From Earliella scabrosa (Eukaryota; Basidiomycota; Agaricomycetes; Polyporales; Polyporaceae), in NCBI GenBank assembly GCA_022605405.1, contig JABYQQ010000002.1, positions 2,418,001 through 2,482,000 of the forward strand: a stretch of 64,000 bases of DNA. The letters run 5' to 3'. The notes below the pieces were generated by a model. The model saw only the letters and a program-made list of their open reading frames with translations, was not told the DNA's origin and made no database searches. Of this stretch, positions 34,039 to 45,839 are shown piece by piece. Made by a program: the position numbers and the translations under genes. Within the stretch, counting starts at the first letter, position 1. Each line of letters starts with the position of its first letter.

Positions 34039-37000
34039 ATGAGCGCTGCTTCGCCAACCGCCTTCTCTCTCTGGGCGATCCTGTCTGTCCTTGTCCGTAT
34101 ATCTACCCGTGTATATCGACTTTCATGCCGCTCAACGCTTCGCGATCGTGTTTAGTTCCTCGTCTTTTTGGTTCACCACTTGTGGTGCTACGACCGCTTC
34201 AAATGTCTGCGCTGGTGTGCAGGTCAGCACGGCGCATTCAAGCGCGTCATGACAGTGCGTCCCATTCTTCCTGTCACCGCTTCGCACATCTCTCACCCTG
34301 CCTTCTTACGCGTTATGCAGTACTCGTATCTGGGAGCTGTTCCGTTGCTAGCGGTGTATAGTATAGGCATGACGGTGATCAAGTTCAAGGAAGGTGCGTC
34401 ATTCTGTTTCTTTTGGCGGAAGGATGAAGTCCTCATCACCCTGCACTCAGGCTTCGTTGAGCTACCACCCGGAAGCGGGAGGAGTGAGTACCTCCACTCT
34501 GTGCTGTGCATGATCTCTGAGACGCTATCCTGCGCCGTTCAACGCAAGTCCTCCCAATTCCCATCAATGACTACCGCGACGCGAACCGGTCTTGGGTACT
34601 CCCTCTCCAGTTCGTCTTCAGTATAGCCTGGGCACTCGAGATGTGAGTGTTCCTTTGACTTGTCCGTCCGTCTGTGTTCCCCATGTCATTCCAAATCCCT
34701 ATGACGTCCCCATCATTCTGTTGACTTCAACTCCTTCGCTGCGTCGTTGTCTCTTCTGGACGGTATCCACGCGCTACGTTCACCTCTGCGGAGCTGCCAG
34801 AGCGCGATTCATTTGGTCTCTCGTGCCTTCGCTCTTTTCATCAGGCGGCTGGAGGTACTCCGAGGCGGATAGCTTTCTACGGACAATCTGACGTTTGGCC
34901 CTACTTCGTCTGCTGAAGCCCTTGTGGAATCATGCTATCAAGGTCCAGACCAGTTGAAGCTTTGCATGTTGCACTCGGATCCGCGTTGACTCTCCCTCAC
35001 CAAGTGTGCTCGTGCAGCTGGCTATATGCGCCCTTGAATGGATGACATCGTATATGCTGAAGCCTTACGATGCCATGCATGGCATAGGCAACTGCCATTA
35101 CGCGCTGAAGAGTTTCTATCTCACGATAACCGCAATCCCCGGCAGCGGGATGAGTACCTCAGTAGCTCGCACTCACCATAGCCGCTGGCCGCTCAGCGGA
35201 GATAGCGTGCAGTGGCTTAGTGAGATTATGCTGTCACATCTTGTCAAACTTCACCGTTTGGCTGTCTGGCAGAAATCATGCTGACCTCATAACCATTCAC
35301 CAGGGTCACGCATCTGGAAGGTCGGTAGATGTGATCCGAAGCTCGTACATGACGACTGAAAAAACAAAATGATCTCTAGAGCTTGCTTTCTGGCTCTACC
35401 TATTACATCAGAATCCAGAGAAGTCGGCATGGTTTTCTAGTTGGGAGTACAGACTCTGGTACATGGGTACGTTCAGCTCGCCACGATCTGTGCTGACATC
35501 ACTCGTTACTTACTATCACGACACCTGCAGGGAGTCTATTAGCAATTGTTGCAATGCCCATGACCGCCCTGATTACCCGTCGCAACCTTCAAACTGTATG
35601 TACTCGACCGTCGTGGATACTTGGTTTCCTAACTTTTTTTCCTTCCAGTGCGACGCGTATATCATCTTGGTCGGCGCATCCGGATCCACATTAACAACTC
35701 TCGCGTTCCTCTATGTGCTCTGGCGATTCCCCAAGTTCATCAAGCACGTCAAGGCAGAAGGTGCAGACCCAACAGTAGTCGTCCGACTGGCAACATTCTA
35801 CCAGCTCAACGTAAGGCCGCCCATCACTGTTGTCTTACAACGAACTGACGAACTCTGCGTGCAATAGCAAGTCCGAGTGGTTTTCAGGTTTCTATTCACC
35901 ATCCCGTTGCTCATCGTTGCACTGGACGGCATCGTTGGGACGGAACATCATATCAACCGTGACCTGTACGTTGTCATCGCGTCTCTATCCATCTCTTCCC
36001 CATCCCCACATCGTCTTCGTTCTTCCCGCGCAGTGGGAAATGAGATACTGATCTCCGCGCTCACAGGTTCGCAGTGGACTTCCTGCAGATGATGGCTGGC
36101 CTGGGTTGCTTCGTTTCGTCGATGATCACCTTGCTCATCTTCTTCCCGCGTTCGATCGTGAAGGAGGCAGGGTACAAGCCGAAAGTATCGAGCACCTTGC
36201 CGAACCCGAATTCGCCAAAGAGCCCGTCTGCAAGCCCTCCGGCGCGGTCTGGGCCATTCCCACCCCACCCGCAAGCCATCGCACCGCAGTATCAGCATCA
36301 CCTGCCACCACATATGGCAGGGTATGCAACACCAATGGGATTGCGCATGAGTGTGACGGGTGGGACGGGGACGGGGTGGACTACCACTGGTGTGACGGGC
36401 GCCACGACGTGGGAGATGGAAGGCAGCGCGTACTCGCACAGCCTATATTCCCCACGTGAGTCGCTGTACGACTCGCCGCAGTACACCGCCGAGGACGGTG
36501 ATGGGCCGCAGAGGCGCGGCTCGCGGACGCGGCTCTCGAGGAGAGGCAGCAGGAGAGTGAGCGTACTCAGCGGACGACCGATGGATGCGCACCTGGAGCA
36601 GGACTCGGATGCGGAATATGAGGGCGACCGGGAGACGGAGCGGGAGGAGGAGGAGCGGGTACCCCCATACTCGCACCCACATCCACAACCCCATCCGCCG
36701 CCCCAGTCGCAAACTCAGTCTTCCCAGCTCCCTCCACCAATACAAGCGCACCTTCACCAACGACATCCCTTTACCCACTCCCCCTCTAACACGCACGTCC
36801 AGACCCTGGCGACGGCTCCCCCTTCTGGCACGCAGACACCCCTCGAACTTCCACCCCCTGCAATCCCTCCACCTGCGGCACCAGCTGTCCAAGCTACCGC
36901 CTCTCCATGTCCTCCTCCCCCCGACCAATTTGCTCCGCGATCAATATCTCCATCGTCGATGTCAAAACGGCATACGTGGGACTGGGAGGAACGCAGACCG

Positions 37001-37382
37001 TCGACGAACGATGTAGAGGCCAGGAGGAGTCTGCATGTGATCACGACCGCACCGGGAGTCAATCTTGGTTTGGGGGTGATGGGTACGGCGTTGGGACCTA
37101 TCGGAGGCGCGTTAGGGCCAGGGAGAGGAAGGGGAGCAGCAGCAGGGCGTGGTAGCGGGGGATCGAGTCTGCATCCATACGTGAGTGCAGCGGCGTTTTA
37201 CATATGAAACCCTGTGCTAACGAGACGCGCGCGCGTACATAGGTGGTCAACTTCACGTCGCCGATCGGTGAGTCCATATGGTGCAAGCGATAGAGCGGTG
37301 TGCGCGTTGCTGACACGTTCACTTGTTGTGTACAGACCTCGTTGATCTCTCGTCTCGGGACGAGCTGCCGCGTGCGATGTGA
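34039..37382 (+). CDS. Seven-helix receptor-like membrane protein with proline-rich tail
   Basis: Spliced by eye from ATG 34039. 'SPTAFSLWAILSVL' joins 'FLVFLVHHLWCYDRFKCLRW', then 'YLGAVPLLAVYSIGMTVIKF', 'FVFSIAWALEM', 'LAFWLYLLHQNPEKSAWF', 'LLAIVAMPMTALITRRN', 'GSTLTTLAFLYVLWRFPKF', 'FRFLFTIPLLIVALDGI' and 'AGLGCFVSSMITLLIFFPR'. That is about seven hydrophobic helices. A cytosolic tail of over 300 residues follows, very rich in Pro, Gln, Ser and Arg. Two small last exons give 'VVNFTSPI', then 'DLVDLSSRDELPRAM' and TGA at 37380-37382. Similar proteins in agaricomycetes are labelled G-protein-coupled-receptor-like; no ligand is known. The intron between the 'WALEM' exon and the next one is about 660 nt, ten times the local norm. 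Family placement is from memory of the helix sequences, so call it receptor-like only. Confidence 0.62.
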
Positions 37383-39146
37383 TCTGGGAGCCATGTGGGC
37401 CACCGCGCGCGCATGTGCTTCGTGCCTTCATCATCGTATTGCGGCACCGCCACATCGTCCATCGCCCGCCGGCATCCTCTTCGCCCTGAGACCTCGGGTC
37501 GCGTTCCTGTCGGTTCATCGCTCTCCCTCGGACCTCCAGCCGTTCGATTCGTTGTTGGGATTACTCACCGTGGTCCGCAGCCCCGTGTGGCATGTCGTCC
37601 CTGCCCTCCTCTCCATCCTCTCTGGCTGTCGTCCCGTCGCTCTCGTCGCATTCGCATCCAGCCGCATCATCACTATCTATTCGCCTGGCCCTGTCGACTC
37701 TGTCTCACCCCAGCTCATTTCCTGGTCGATACCACTGTCCATACACCTGAAAACCTCGGGAGCTCGCTGACTCCCCGCCCCGATACCATATACAACCAGA
37801 TACAACCCCACATTCGCTCACGATCAGGCACCTCCTCCACATCCACCGTCCCAGCTCCGTCGACCAAACCCGAACCTGTGCCTGGCGTACATCACTAGAT
37901 GCGACTCAACCCCTTCAAGCACCTCCGTGTCCTCCCTCCCTTGTACTCCGTCCGCCTCCGCCTGGCCAAGGATGGGGGCTGCCCGCGTTACGACTTCTTA
38001 CGACTTTTCACGACAATGTGTATCATCTTCTTTGATTACTCCATTCACCTAGGGCACCCCAGGGTGGAACCATCCCGGGCGTTCTCCGGTGTCCCGCCCC
38101 CCGCGTCTCACCATCCCGCCCACGTCTGGCATCAGTTTCGCCCTGGTGATGGTTGTCGCGCCCGCGTCGCGGCGGGCGTAGGTTATTCGTTATCTAGCAC
38201 CTGCATATCTATCGTCTCGCATTTGTGTTCGTGTGTTCTGTCCCGCGTTCGGTGTTCGGATCTGTGTCGGCTTGTTGTAGGATAGCGTCCGTCATGCTAA
38301 TGTATCGTATTGTACAACATCCGGCTTCGGTTGTGCGAGAGGCCGTCGGTGTTTGGGCGAGTCGAGGATGGTGACTAGTCTGACGGGTACGTGGTTCGTA
38401 TTGGTTCGATGTGTGTACGTCTATTCATCGTTGCTTCTCACCAGGGTTTGTAGAACCGTCCACCGCCGGGCCGACACCGCTCATAGACATGATTGTGTCG
38501 GGGTGAGTGCACTGACTATCGACGTTATCACTCCAGGCGTTTTGCACCCGTCTGCGGCCCCAGGCATCCATATAACTCGCACGTCCTCCACTCGTACACA
38601 ACGCGGTGCGCATCGCGACGGCTCACATGACCGTTCCTGCTCGAAATTGCGCTTCTCCATATGGACCAGTCCGCTTCTCACTGCGCTCCGCCATGCCATA
38701 TATAGCTCCGAAGATCACCCGACCAGCCCACACTCCTCCTCGTCTCTTTTCCAGTCTTTCCTTCTCCCACATTTGCTACCAAACGGCCCAGCCCGCTCAA
38801 CGTCGGACCTCCGTCTGCACGTCACGCGGGGTCGTGTTCGAGGTACGCGCCAAGTACATGCTGTGGTTGCAACCCACGGTGGACTGACGAACGTCCTCGG
38901 AAGAGGGCCGCAACGGTCACGTATGCTACGCCTCGCGCGCCGCGAATCCCGTCGAACAAGCTATTGATTGCGCGTGGGGAAACAGCTTCGTCCTTGCAGG
39001 TTCTCGTGCATGCATGTTTGATGGAGCGCTCCTAGTGAGGAGCAGACGGGGCCCGAGGACTATGACCGTGCAGGCGTAGGGAGCGTATAAGAGGCGGCGT
39101 CGTGTGCGGCGACAGCGTACGTCCTCTAGCATCGTCCACACTCGTC
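37383..39146. other. Intergenic, about 1.76 kb
   Basis: This is pyrimidine-rich sequence downstream of the receptor-like gene and the xylanase promoter. Overlapping open frames on the + strand (37300-37898, 38353-38967) are low-complexity Arg/Ser/Pro/His and have no domain. I take them as composition artefacts. Confidence 0.4.
39086..39091 (+). promoter_or_regulatory. TATA box of the GH10 xylanase
   Basis: TATAAG lies about 60 bp before the ATG at 39147. Confidence 0.5.
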
Positions 39147-40679
39147 ATGGTTGTTCTGTCTCTGCATAGCTTTGCGACGCTCTTTGTTCTCTCTACCGTG
39201 GGCCACGCGTTTGCGCTGCCTGACAGTGCTGCCTCGGACGCACACCCGAGTTTCCGCTTCCCGCCGAAGAGGGGGCTGAATGTCGCAGCGAAGGCGGCGA
39301 GGAAGCTGTACCTCGGGACGGCGACGAACGCGGAGCAGTGGACCGACACCGCGTACTTCAACATCCTCAAGAACACAGCCGAGTTTGGGCAGATCACGGC
39401 CGCGAACGTCATGAAATGGGTGCGTGCGCAGCGCATGCCTCTTCGCATCTCTGAGTCTGTCTGTACCTGCCATAATCAAACACTGACGCTCGGCGGTGCA
39501 GTTCGACGTAGAGCCAGAGCCGGGCGTGTTCACGTTCCAGGACGGAGACGTGATCGCGAACTTCGCAAGGCGGACGGGCAAGCTCCTGCGCGGGCACAAC
39601 TGCGTGTGGCACAACCAGCTGCCGGAGTGGGTCGCGAACGGGAACTTCACCGTGCCCGAGCTGGAGGTTGTTGTCTCGAGACATTGTTTCAACCTCGTGC
39701 GTCACTACCGGGGCCAAGTGTGAGTGCTCTTCAGCTCGCTGGGAGAGCCTCTAGCTCATTCTCCTTCCCTCGTAGCTGTACGTGCTGCTGAGACCACTCC
39801 AATTCTTCACGGCCGCGTATCGCTGATTGCTTTGCTGAGCAGATAGCTGGGACGTCATCAATGGTAACGACATGTCCCTCTTCCTCGAATACGTATGTGC
39901 TGACACGATATTCGTAGAGCCTTTCAACGATGATGGAACGTTCCGCTCCGACGTCTTCTTCAACACGCTCAACACGAGCTACATACCGCTCGCGCTCCAC
40001 GCCGCGCGCCGGGCGGATCCCCGCGCGAAGCTGTACATCAACGACTTCAACATCGAAGGGATCGGTACGCGCTCCTGCCGCGCCCCCCTCTCATCTCCGG
40101 CCCTATAGCACTGACCTTCCGGAATCCACCAGGCGCAAAGTCCACCGCGCTCAAAGAGCTCATCAAGACGCTGAAGCGCGCGCGCGTGCCGATCGACGGC
40201 GTCGGGCTCCAGTCGCACTTTGTCGTCGGCGGCGTGCCGCCCACGCTGCAGCAGAACCTCGAGGAGTTCGCCGCGCTCGGGCTCGAGGTCGCGATCACCG
40301 AGCTCGACGTGCGCTTCCAGGCGCTGCCCCCCACCGCGGAGGGCGTCGCACAGCAGAAGGCCGATTATGAGGCTGTTGTTCGTGCGTGTGCTGCTGTTAG
40401 GAAGTGTGTGGGCGTCACGCTGTGGGACTTTACGGACAAGGTGCGTTTGGGCCTCGGAGGGACGCTATACGTGAATTGAGGCGTCGCTGACTGTTGTGTC
40501 GATTATAGTACTCGTGGGTTCCTGGTGCGTTCACTGGGCAAGGCTCTGCATGCCCATGGGACGAGGTAGGCCCTTGGGAAATTCTGTGGCTCTGCGTGCT
40601 TTGGCTGAAGTGCATGCAGACTTTCGTAAAGAAGCCAGCCTATGATGGGATTATTGAGGGGTTCTCGAGGCGAGGATGA
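39147..40679 (+). CDS. Secreted endo-1,4-beta-xylanase, GH10
   Basis: Seven exons (39147-39419, 39502-39719, 39847-39863, 39918-40064, 40133-40440, 40509-40565, 40620-40679) close to 359 residues. A signal peptide ('[18 protein letters not shown]') is followed directly by the catalytic barrel; there is no CBM1. GH10 marks are '[12 protein letters not shown]', '[12 protein letters not shown]', '[14 protein letters not shown]', the acid/base Glu in 'WDVINEPFNDDG' (the codon is split by an intron at 39863/39918), '[10 protein letters not shown]', 'GVGLQSHF' and the nucleophile Glu in 'VAITELDVR'. All catalytic residues are present. The enzyme cleaves beta-1,4-xylan outside the cell. The 17-nt exon 3 is unusually short but its frame and motif are unambiguous. 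The single-domain form is typical of wood- and litter-decay fungi. Confidence 0.95.
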
Positions 40680-41223
40680 TCAATGATCGCGACCGCGGCA
40701 ACCAGCTGTGTTCACCAGTGACTAACGAGGAGCAGTGGAGGTGGAAGATGACTGAGCACAAGGTTTCAACTTATCAAGCCCAGGCTTGATGCCAGCGATT
40801 GGCCTGTCCCGATATGCACTGTAACGCTCTACGCAACGTCCGATGTACTCACATCAGACACTTGCAGCAGCTCCCAAATGTGCTTTTCGTCCTGATGATA
40901 GGACCCGACACCAGGTGTGACGGGCGCTCAGATATGGAGGAGCTGTGACGCTGGTGGCTGAGGACATTGGAAGTATCCTAAGCACTCTTTAAACCGCGAC
41001 ATTTCGAGCTCCGAGTCGTAGATGAGAGAGTTCGCGACGTGGAGAACGTTCTCACTGGCGACCCCGCATTGCAAGGGCGTCCTGTGCCAGTGACCAGTGA
41101 TCCTGGCCACTGATCCCGATGCAGTCCGATAGAGAAACGGGTTCTATCCTCAGGCTCCAGGGCTCCATGATTCGCCCGGACTCGTTGGTAACTGTGTATT
41201 TTCACTGCGTGCAAAAGGTACTG
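40680..41223. other. Intergenic between xylanase and tRNA-Ala
   Basis: No gene is seen. The far end carries the Pol III terminator of the tRNA (AAAA at 41213-41216, i.e. TTTT on the minus strand). Confidence 0.5.
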
Positions 41224-41308
41224 TGGACACACTGGGAATTGAACCCAGCACCCCCCGCAAACGCCAAACATGCTAAGCGGATGTGATAACCAACTACACC
41301 ATGTGCCC
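41224..41308 (-). tRNA. tRNA-Ala(AGC), with intron
   Basis: Read on the minus strand, the acceptor arms GGGCACA and TGTGTCC pair with a G3:U70 wobble, the universal alanine identity element. The T arm (CTGGG/CCCAG) and the anticodon stem (TCCGC/GCGGG) close. The anticodon loop carries AGC, and an intron of about 11 nt follows position 37. Mature length is about 74 nt with discriminator A. A TTTT terminator follows. Confidence 0.92.
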
Positions 41309-42640
41309 TGACGGGTTTACCCTTTCTGTTCTCTATCAGCCGCTAGCGCTCACTGAATCGACGCTGTTGACTCGGAAGTTCAAGTTGGTTGGGCTATACT
41401 CGTACTACATATGTAGGCAGTCGGTGTCATCAGGTTCAGTGTGGTACGTATGTAAAACCCGGCACCGGCAGTCGAGACTCGACAACCGTCATGGTAAGCT
41501 GGTCTCTTCATCACGACACACCTGCCTGATCTGCTGAAGTTGTAGAATCTACCATTGACCCTCTAAACAACCTACCCGAGTCCGAGTCGAAGCCCTCTCG
41601 ATCCCTGACATGATGCATTCGGCACATGTGTCGACAGCGCCGTCCGAGTCTAGACTATCAAACCATCGACCGAACCACACGTCAACCAAGTCCCGGCACT
41701 GCGACATTCGCTGTAGATTGCCTCACTGAGATGTCACCCTTTATCCATTGGACTGTCGAGAGGCCCACGTGGTGACCCTGAAATTCGCGGTAGGATTCCA
41801 TACTACGGGACGTCATCGCGGGGTAAAGTCGACGACACGAACACCCCCATCTCGTAAGATGCGAGTCTAGAATACAGACGAGAGGCACTCCCCCATTCAT
41901 TCGCCCCGCATAGTGGTGAGTTCACTCGTGGCTCATGATGATTAATGCGTCCTTCTGCCAGGCTGCTTCTTTGCACCATGTGCCTTGCTGCCGTAAGCTG
42001 GAAGAGCGGCAGGATGATTAGAGGCTGGTGCCCGGGTGCTTGTATGGCACTGGATCTGCCAGAGCATCGTCTTCGCTGCATGCTCGGCAAGCCGCCCTCC
42101 GTTCCTAACCGCTCCTCGACCGCCCGAGCCTCTCGGTGCCGATGCTGACTGTCAGGACCGTCGTGCTCAAACAGCGGAGGCCGGGCGACCCGGACGCGAC
42201 GTAAACTGTCGATAACGGCCAGGGCAAGGAGAGTGCGCAGCGGGCGGCGGGGTCGGTGCGTGCAGGATGGGCATGTCGTCGCACTACCGCCCGCGTATGG
42301 TACGCGACGGAGAGGATCCTGGACGGGAACGCCCGCGCCATGACAGCTCGAATCAAATCTAAACCGTACAGAGGGCGGCAAACGCGGGCCACGGCCTACT
42401 TAAGGGCAACCTCTTCGCCTTTCCGCTGCGACTCGGTCATCCTCTTGCACCGCGCCGCTTCCAGCTCCGTCCGTGCACCGAACCCCTCCGCGTTCTCCCT
42501 CCATCCGGCACTCGACTTCCGGTTCGATCCTTCCGTTTGCTGTGCTCCCGCCATCCGCCAGCGTCGTTAAATGATCGAACCCCTCGCCGCCGATTCATCC
42601 GCTCTGGACTAGCTGCCACCGCCGAACGCGTTCTCGCAAC
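41309..42640. other. Intergenic, about 1.3 kb, no supported gene
   Basis: A 192-codon minus-strand frame (42381-41803) has an Arg/Pro-rich composition and no domain; I do not call it. The segment 42400-42640 is the likely promoter and leader of the FAD oxidase. Confidence 0.4.
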
Positions 42641-45600
42641 ATGGACTTGCATTTCGACGCCTCCCGACCTCCTCGCCCTGATCTCAAACTTTCCACCGAG
42701 CCGGTTTTGCCACAAACCCTGTTTGACGAACTCTCGGCTGCAGTCAAGGGACAAGTCTTTCGCCCAACCGACTCGGAGTACAACAGTTCATACTACTCGG
42801 TGACGTACCGTGCTCATGCGTCACTTATTCTTTCAGGTACCCGGAGCGTGCAAGGACGTTCAATGGAAAGCTGAAGCCCTCCTGTCGCGTCCTCGTCTCC
42901 CCGCTCGACGCCCAGGACGTGAGCGCCGTCATCAGGTTCTGCCGCAAACATGGCCTCTCGCCTTCTGTACGCGCAGGCGGATACGGTATCGCCGGCTGGT
43001 CCGTCGCGGGCGACGTCGTCATCGACATGAGCATGATCAACGACATAGAAATCGAACCTCCTGTCTCGGTAGACGAAGAAGGCAGCCGAGACTGGGTTCC
43101 ATTGAGGGACATGCCTGCTCCTGGGAGCAAAGGCAAGGCGCGCGCACAAGGGCTCCGACTCGTGGGCGCGTCCTCTGCTCCCAGTGCGGAGTCTGCGCCG
43201 AGCGCAACGGAGGCTCGTTCAACTGGGAAACGACGGCGCGATGACCGTTCCCCGTCACCCAATGCGGACGAGATGGGCGCAAAGACAGGCCTTGGGCAGT
43301 TTGACGGCGCCTCCCATGCGGTTGCGTCGTTCCTTCAAGGCCCACCCCTGCCACCCGAGCCAGGGGAGGCACCCAGACAGCCGCCGACCAACAAGCCCCG
43401 TCTCCACTCCCCCGTGTCCGAGTCGACGAATGGAACCGACCGCAACCACGCACTTGCCCCGGAGCCCGCGCCCGCGTCTCGCGCGGCGTCGTCCAACCTG
43501 CCACCGCCACTCGACGAGCACACGCGCCAGATTTCCGGGGGATCGACGGAATCGGACGGCAGCTCGCGCTTCTCGGGGCTCACTCGGAGCACGTCTGGGA
43601 CGACCGCGCGTACCACGCCGCCCGACGACGACAAGGTTGCGCTGCCCTCGACCGTCAGTGTGCCAGTGGATGGGGGCGAACCATTCGGCTACCTCTCTCA
43701 GGCTGGAGGTGCTCCTCCCTCGTACTTCTCTGGGCCCCCGTCTGGTGCTGCTGCCAGATCGGGAGTGGGCGTGTCCGCCCTCCCAGCGTTCTTCCCTCCC
43801 CCGCCGAACCCAGGCACTTCCTCGGGCGTGGTGGCATGGAATCCGTTCAGCATGGGGATCCCGGGCTTGGGCTTGGGAGGATCGTCTCCCTTCTCGATGC
43901 CCCCTTCCATGCCATCCACGACCTCCGCGCCTTCCATGCCTCCCTCCGCCTTCCCCGGCGCAACCCCGTCCTGGCCCGCGTCGCACCCGCTCGGCTCCGG
44001 TCCCGGATTGAGCCTGGGCACAGTACCCGCAGACGGCGTATCGAGTGCATTCGCGCAGGCGCTGCAGGCGGCACAGGCCGCGTCGGGGCACATGGGCACG
44101 ATGCCGCACGCGAAGCCCGTGCACCCGCATGCGTACGTCACCTTTGGGGCGGGGATGCGCCAGAAGGAGATCGATTTGTACACGTCGGACCACCCGCTCG
44201 AGGGCGTGAACACTGTCACGGGCGAGAAGGACGCGGCTGTGCCGTACCATGTTCCGATGTGAGTGCCCGTCGTGTGCGAGTGCGACTCGGACTGGAGAGA
44301 GAGAGGTTGCTGACGATAGATGGTTGGGATTCATTCGTAGGTCCGCGCACCCGGTCGGGTCGTCGATCATGCTCCTCGCGGGGTTCGGGTTCATCAGCAG
44401 GATGTACGGGCTGAGCATCGACAACCTCGTCGAGGTCGAGATGGTGCTCGCGGACGGGCGGATCGTCGTTGTCAACGCCGAAGCCGACCCCGGTACGTCC
44501 CAGTCCCACTTCCACGGTTGTCGATGTGTAAACCGCCTGAACAATCAATGCTCACTCTACCGTGCGCAGAGCTGTGGTGGGCCGTCCGCGGCGCTGGCCC
44601 CGCCTTTGGGATCGCGACGCGCTACAAGGCCCGCGCGTACCCCATCCCCGTCGTCTTTGCCGGAAACCTCCTCTAGTGCGTCCCCTCCTTCTCTCACCTT
44701 CTACTTGCAACTTCAACTTGACTCACCCTCGTCGCACCCTCACAGCCGCTTCCACCGCGCGACCGCCGCGTCGCTGATCAAGCACTTCCGGGACTGCATC
44801 AAGGGCGCGCCGCGCGAGCTGTACGCGAACGTGCTGCTCACGGCCGGGCCCGCGGACAAGGACTCGATCGTCGTCATCCAGATGTGCTACGTCGGCCCGC
44901 GGGAGAAGGGGATGGAGTACCTCCAGGCGATCTCGAGCTGGGACGGCGAGCGCTGTTTGCTGAACGAGGTCAACGAGAAGAGCTTTTTGAACCAGCAGGA
45001 CAGCATCGCGCAGGTCTTGCGTGGGCGAGGTGCGTTGGTGTCGACTCGACTCTTAGCGTGATGAGTGCTGAGGTTTGTGTGTTGTGTTGATGATGGTGGA
45101 TAGCGGGGCGCCAGTGGTTCCTCCGCTCGTCGCTCATCACGTCCCTCCCCGACGAGCTGATCACAAAGACGGTCATGGAGTTCGCAGACACCCCAATCGG
45201 ATGCAGTACGTCCCGTCCCATCCCGCCTTCTGCACAGCACTGAATCACTGACGATGCGCGGGCGACAGCGTGGATATTCGAGCTCGCGGGTGGCGCGATC
45301 GGGGACTTCGAGGACAACTGTCTGCCCAAGGAGCAGCGCGAGGCGGCGTGGACCGTCGCCGCGCTCCACCAGTGGGACATCGGTATCGACGACCCGCGGT
45401 GCGTCAGCACGGCCGAAGACGTACGTCCCGTCCCTCCTCCGCGCCCTCTGTGCGCGCGCTGACCCTTGCCATGACCCAGTGGATGAAGGACACGATCAAG
45501 CCTCACTCGGTCGGCGGACCCTACCCCACCGTAAGCTTCCTTCCTTCCCTACGTGTCCCTCACTCGGATGCTCACTCCCCTCCCTCCCCTCTTTCTCTTT

Positions 45601-45839
45601 CCGTTCTCTGGCAATCGGCACTGGGCACTGGGCACCCCCAGTTCCTCGGCCGCCACGAGCCCCCGGCGCGCACAAAGGCGTGCTACGGCCAGAACTGGGC
45701 GCGGCTCGCGGCGCTCAAGCGCAGGTACGACCCGGACGGGTTCTTCAAGAACAACTTCTGGCCGCTCGACAGGGACGGGAACGACGTCGCCGAGCTCTAC
45801 AACGAGCCGCCCTCTCCCGCCGAGGACGAGTCCGACTAG
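42641..45839 (+). CDS. FAD-linked oxidase (PCMH/BBE type) with a large internal insertion
   Basis: Nine exons (42641-42804, 42837-44258, 44341-44492, 44570-44675, 44746-45029, 45104-45205, 45269-45420, 45480-45530, 45642-45839) close to 876 residues. The N-terminal FAD half-domain is clear: 'CRVLVSPLDAQDVSAVIRF', 'PSVRAGGYGIAGWSVAGD', 'VVIDMSMIND'. Its second half reads 'YVTFGAGMRQKE', 'HPVGSSIMLLAGFGFISR', 'LVEVEMVLADGRIVVVNAE', 'LWWAVRGAGPAFGI'. The BBE C-terminus is 'YGQNWARLAALKRRYDPD', then 'FFKNNFWPL'. Between the FAD halves, about residues 127-480, sits a Pro/Ser/Gly-rich disordered insert. Usual relatives have about 450-550 residues. Such enzymes oxidise alcohols or sugars with covalent FAD, but the substrate is unknown. 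No signal peptide is evident, so it is probably intracellular. Confidence 0.85.

Noticed and set aside
37300..38967. Several plus-strand frames of 128-204 codons after the receptor-like gene
   Set aside because: Overlapping low-complexity Ser/Pro/Arg/His frames in pyrimidine-rich DNA; no domain and no splice structure.
41803..42381. 192-codon minus-strand frame near tRNA-Ala
   Set aside because: Arg/Pro-rich, without motifs or convincing start context; it lies in the promoter region of the FAD oxidase.
43255..44544. Long minus-strand open frame (429 codons) opposite the FAD oxidase
   Set aside because: It is antisense to a well-supported exon. Arg/Gly/Ala-rich composition with no domain is the usual shadow of GC-rich third positions.
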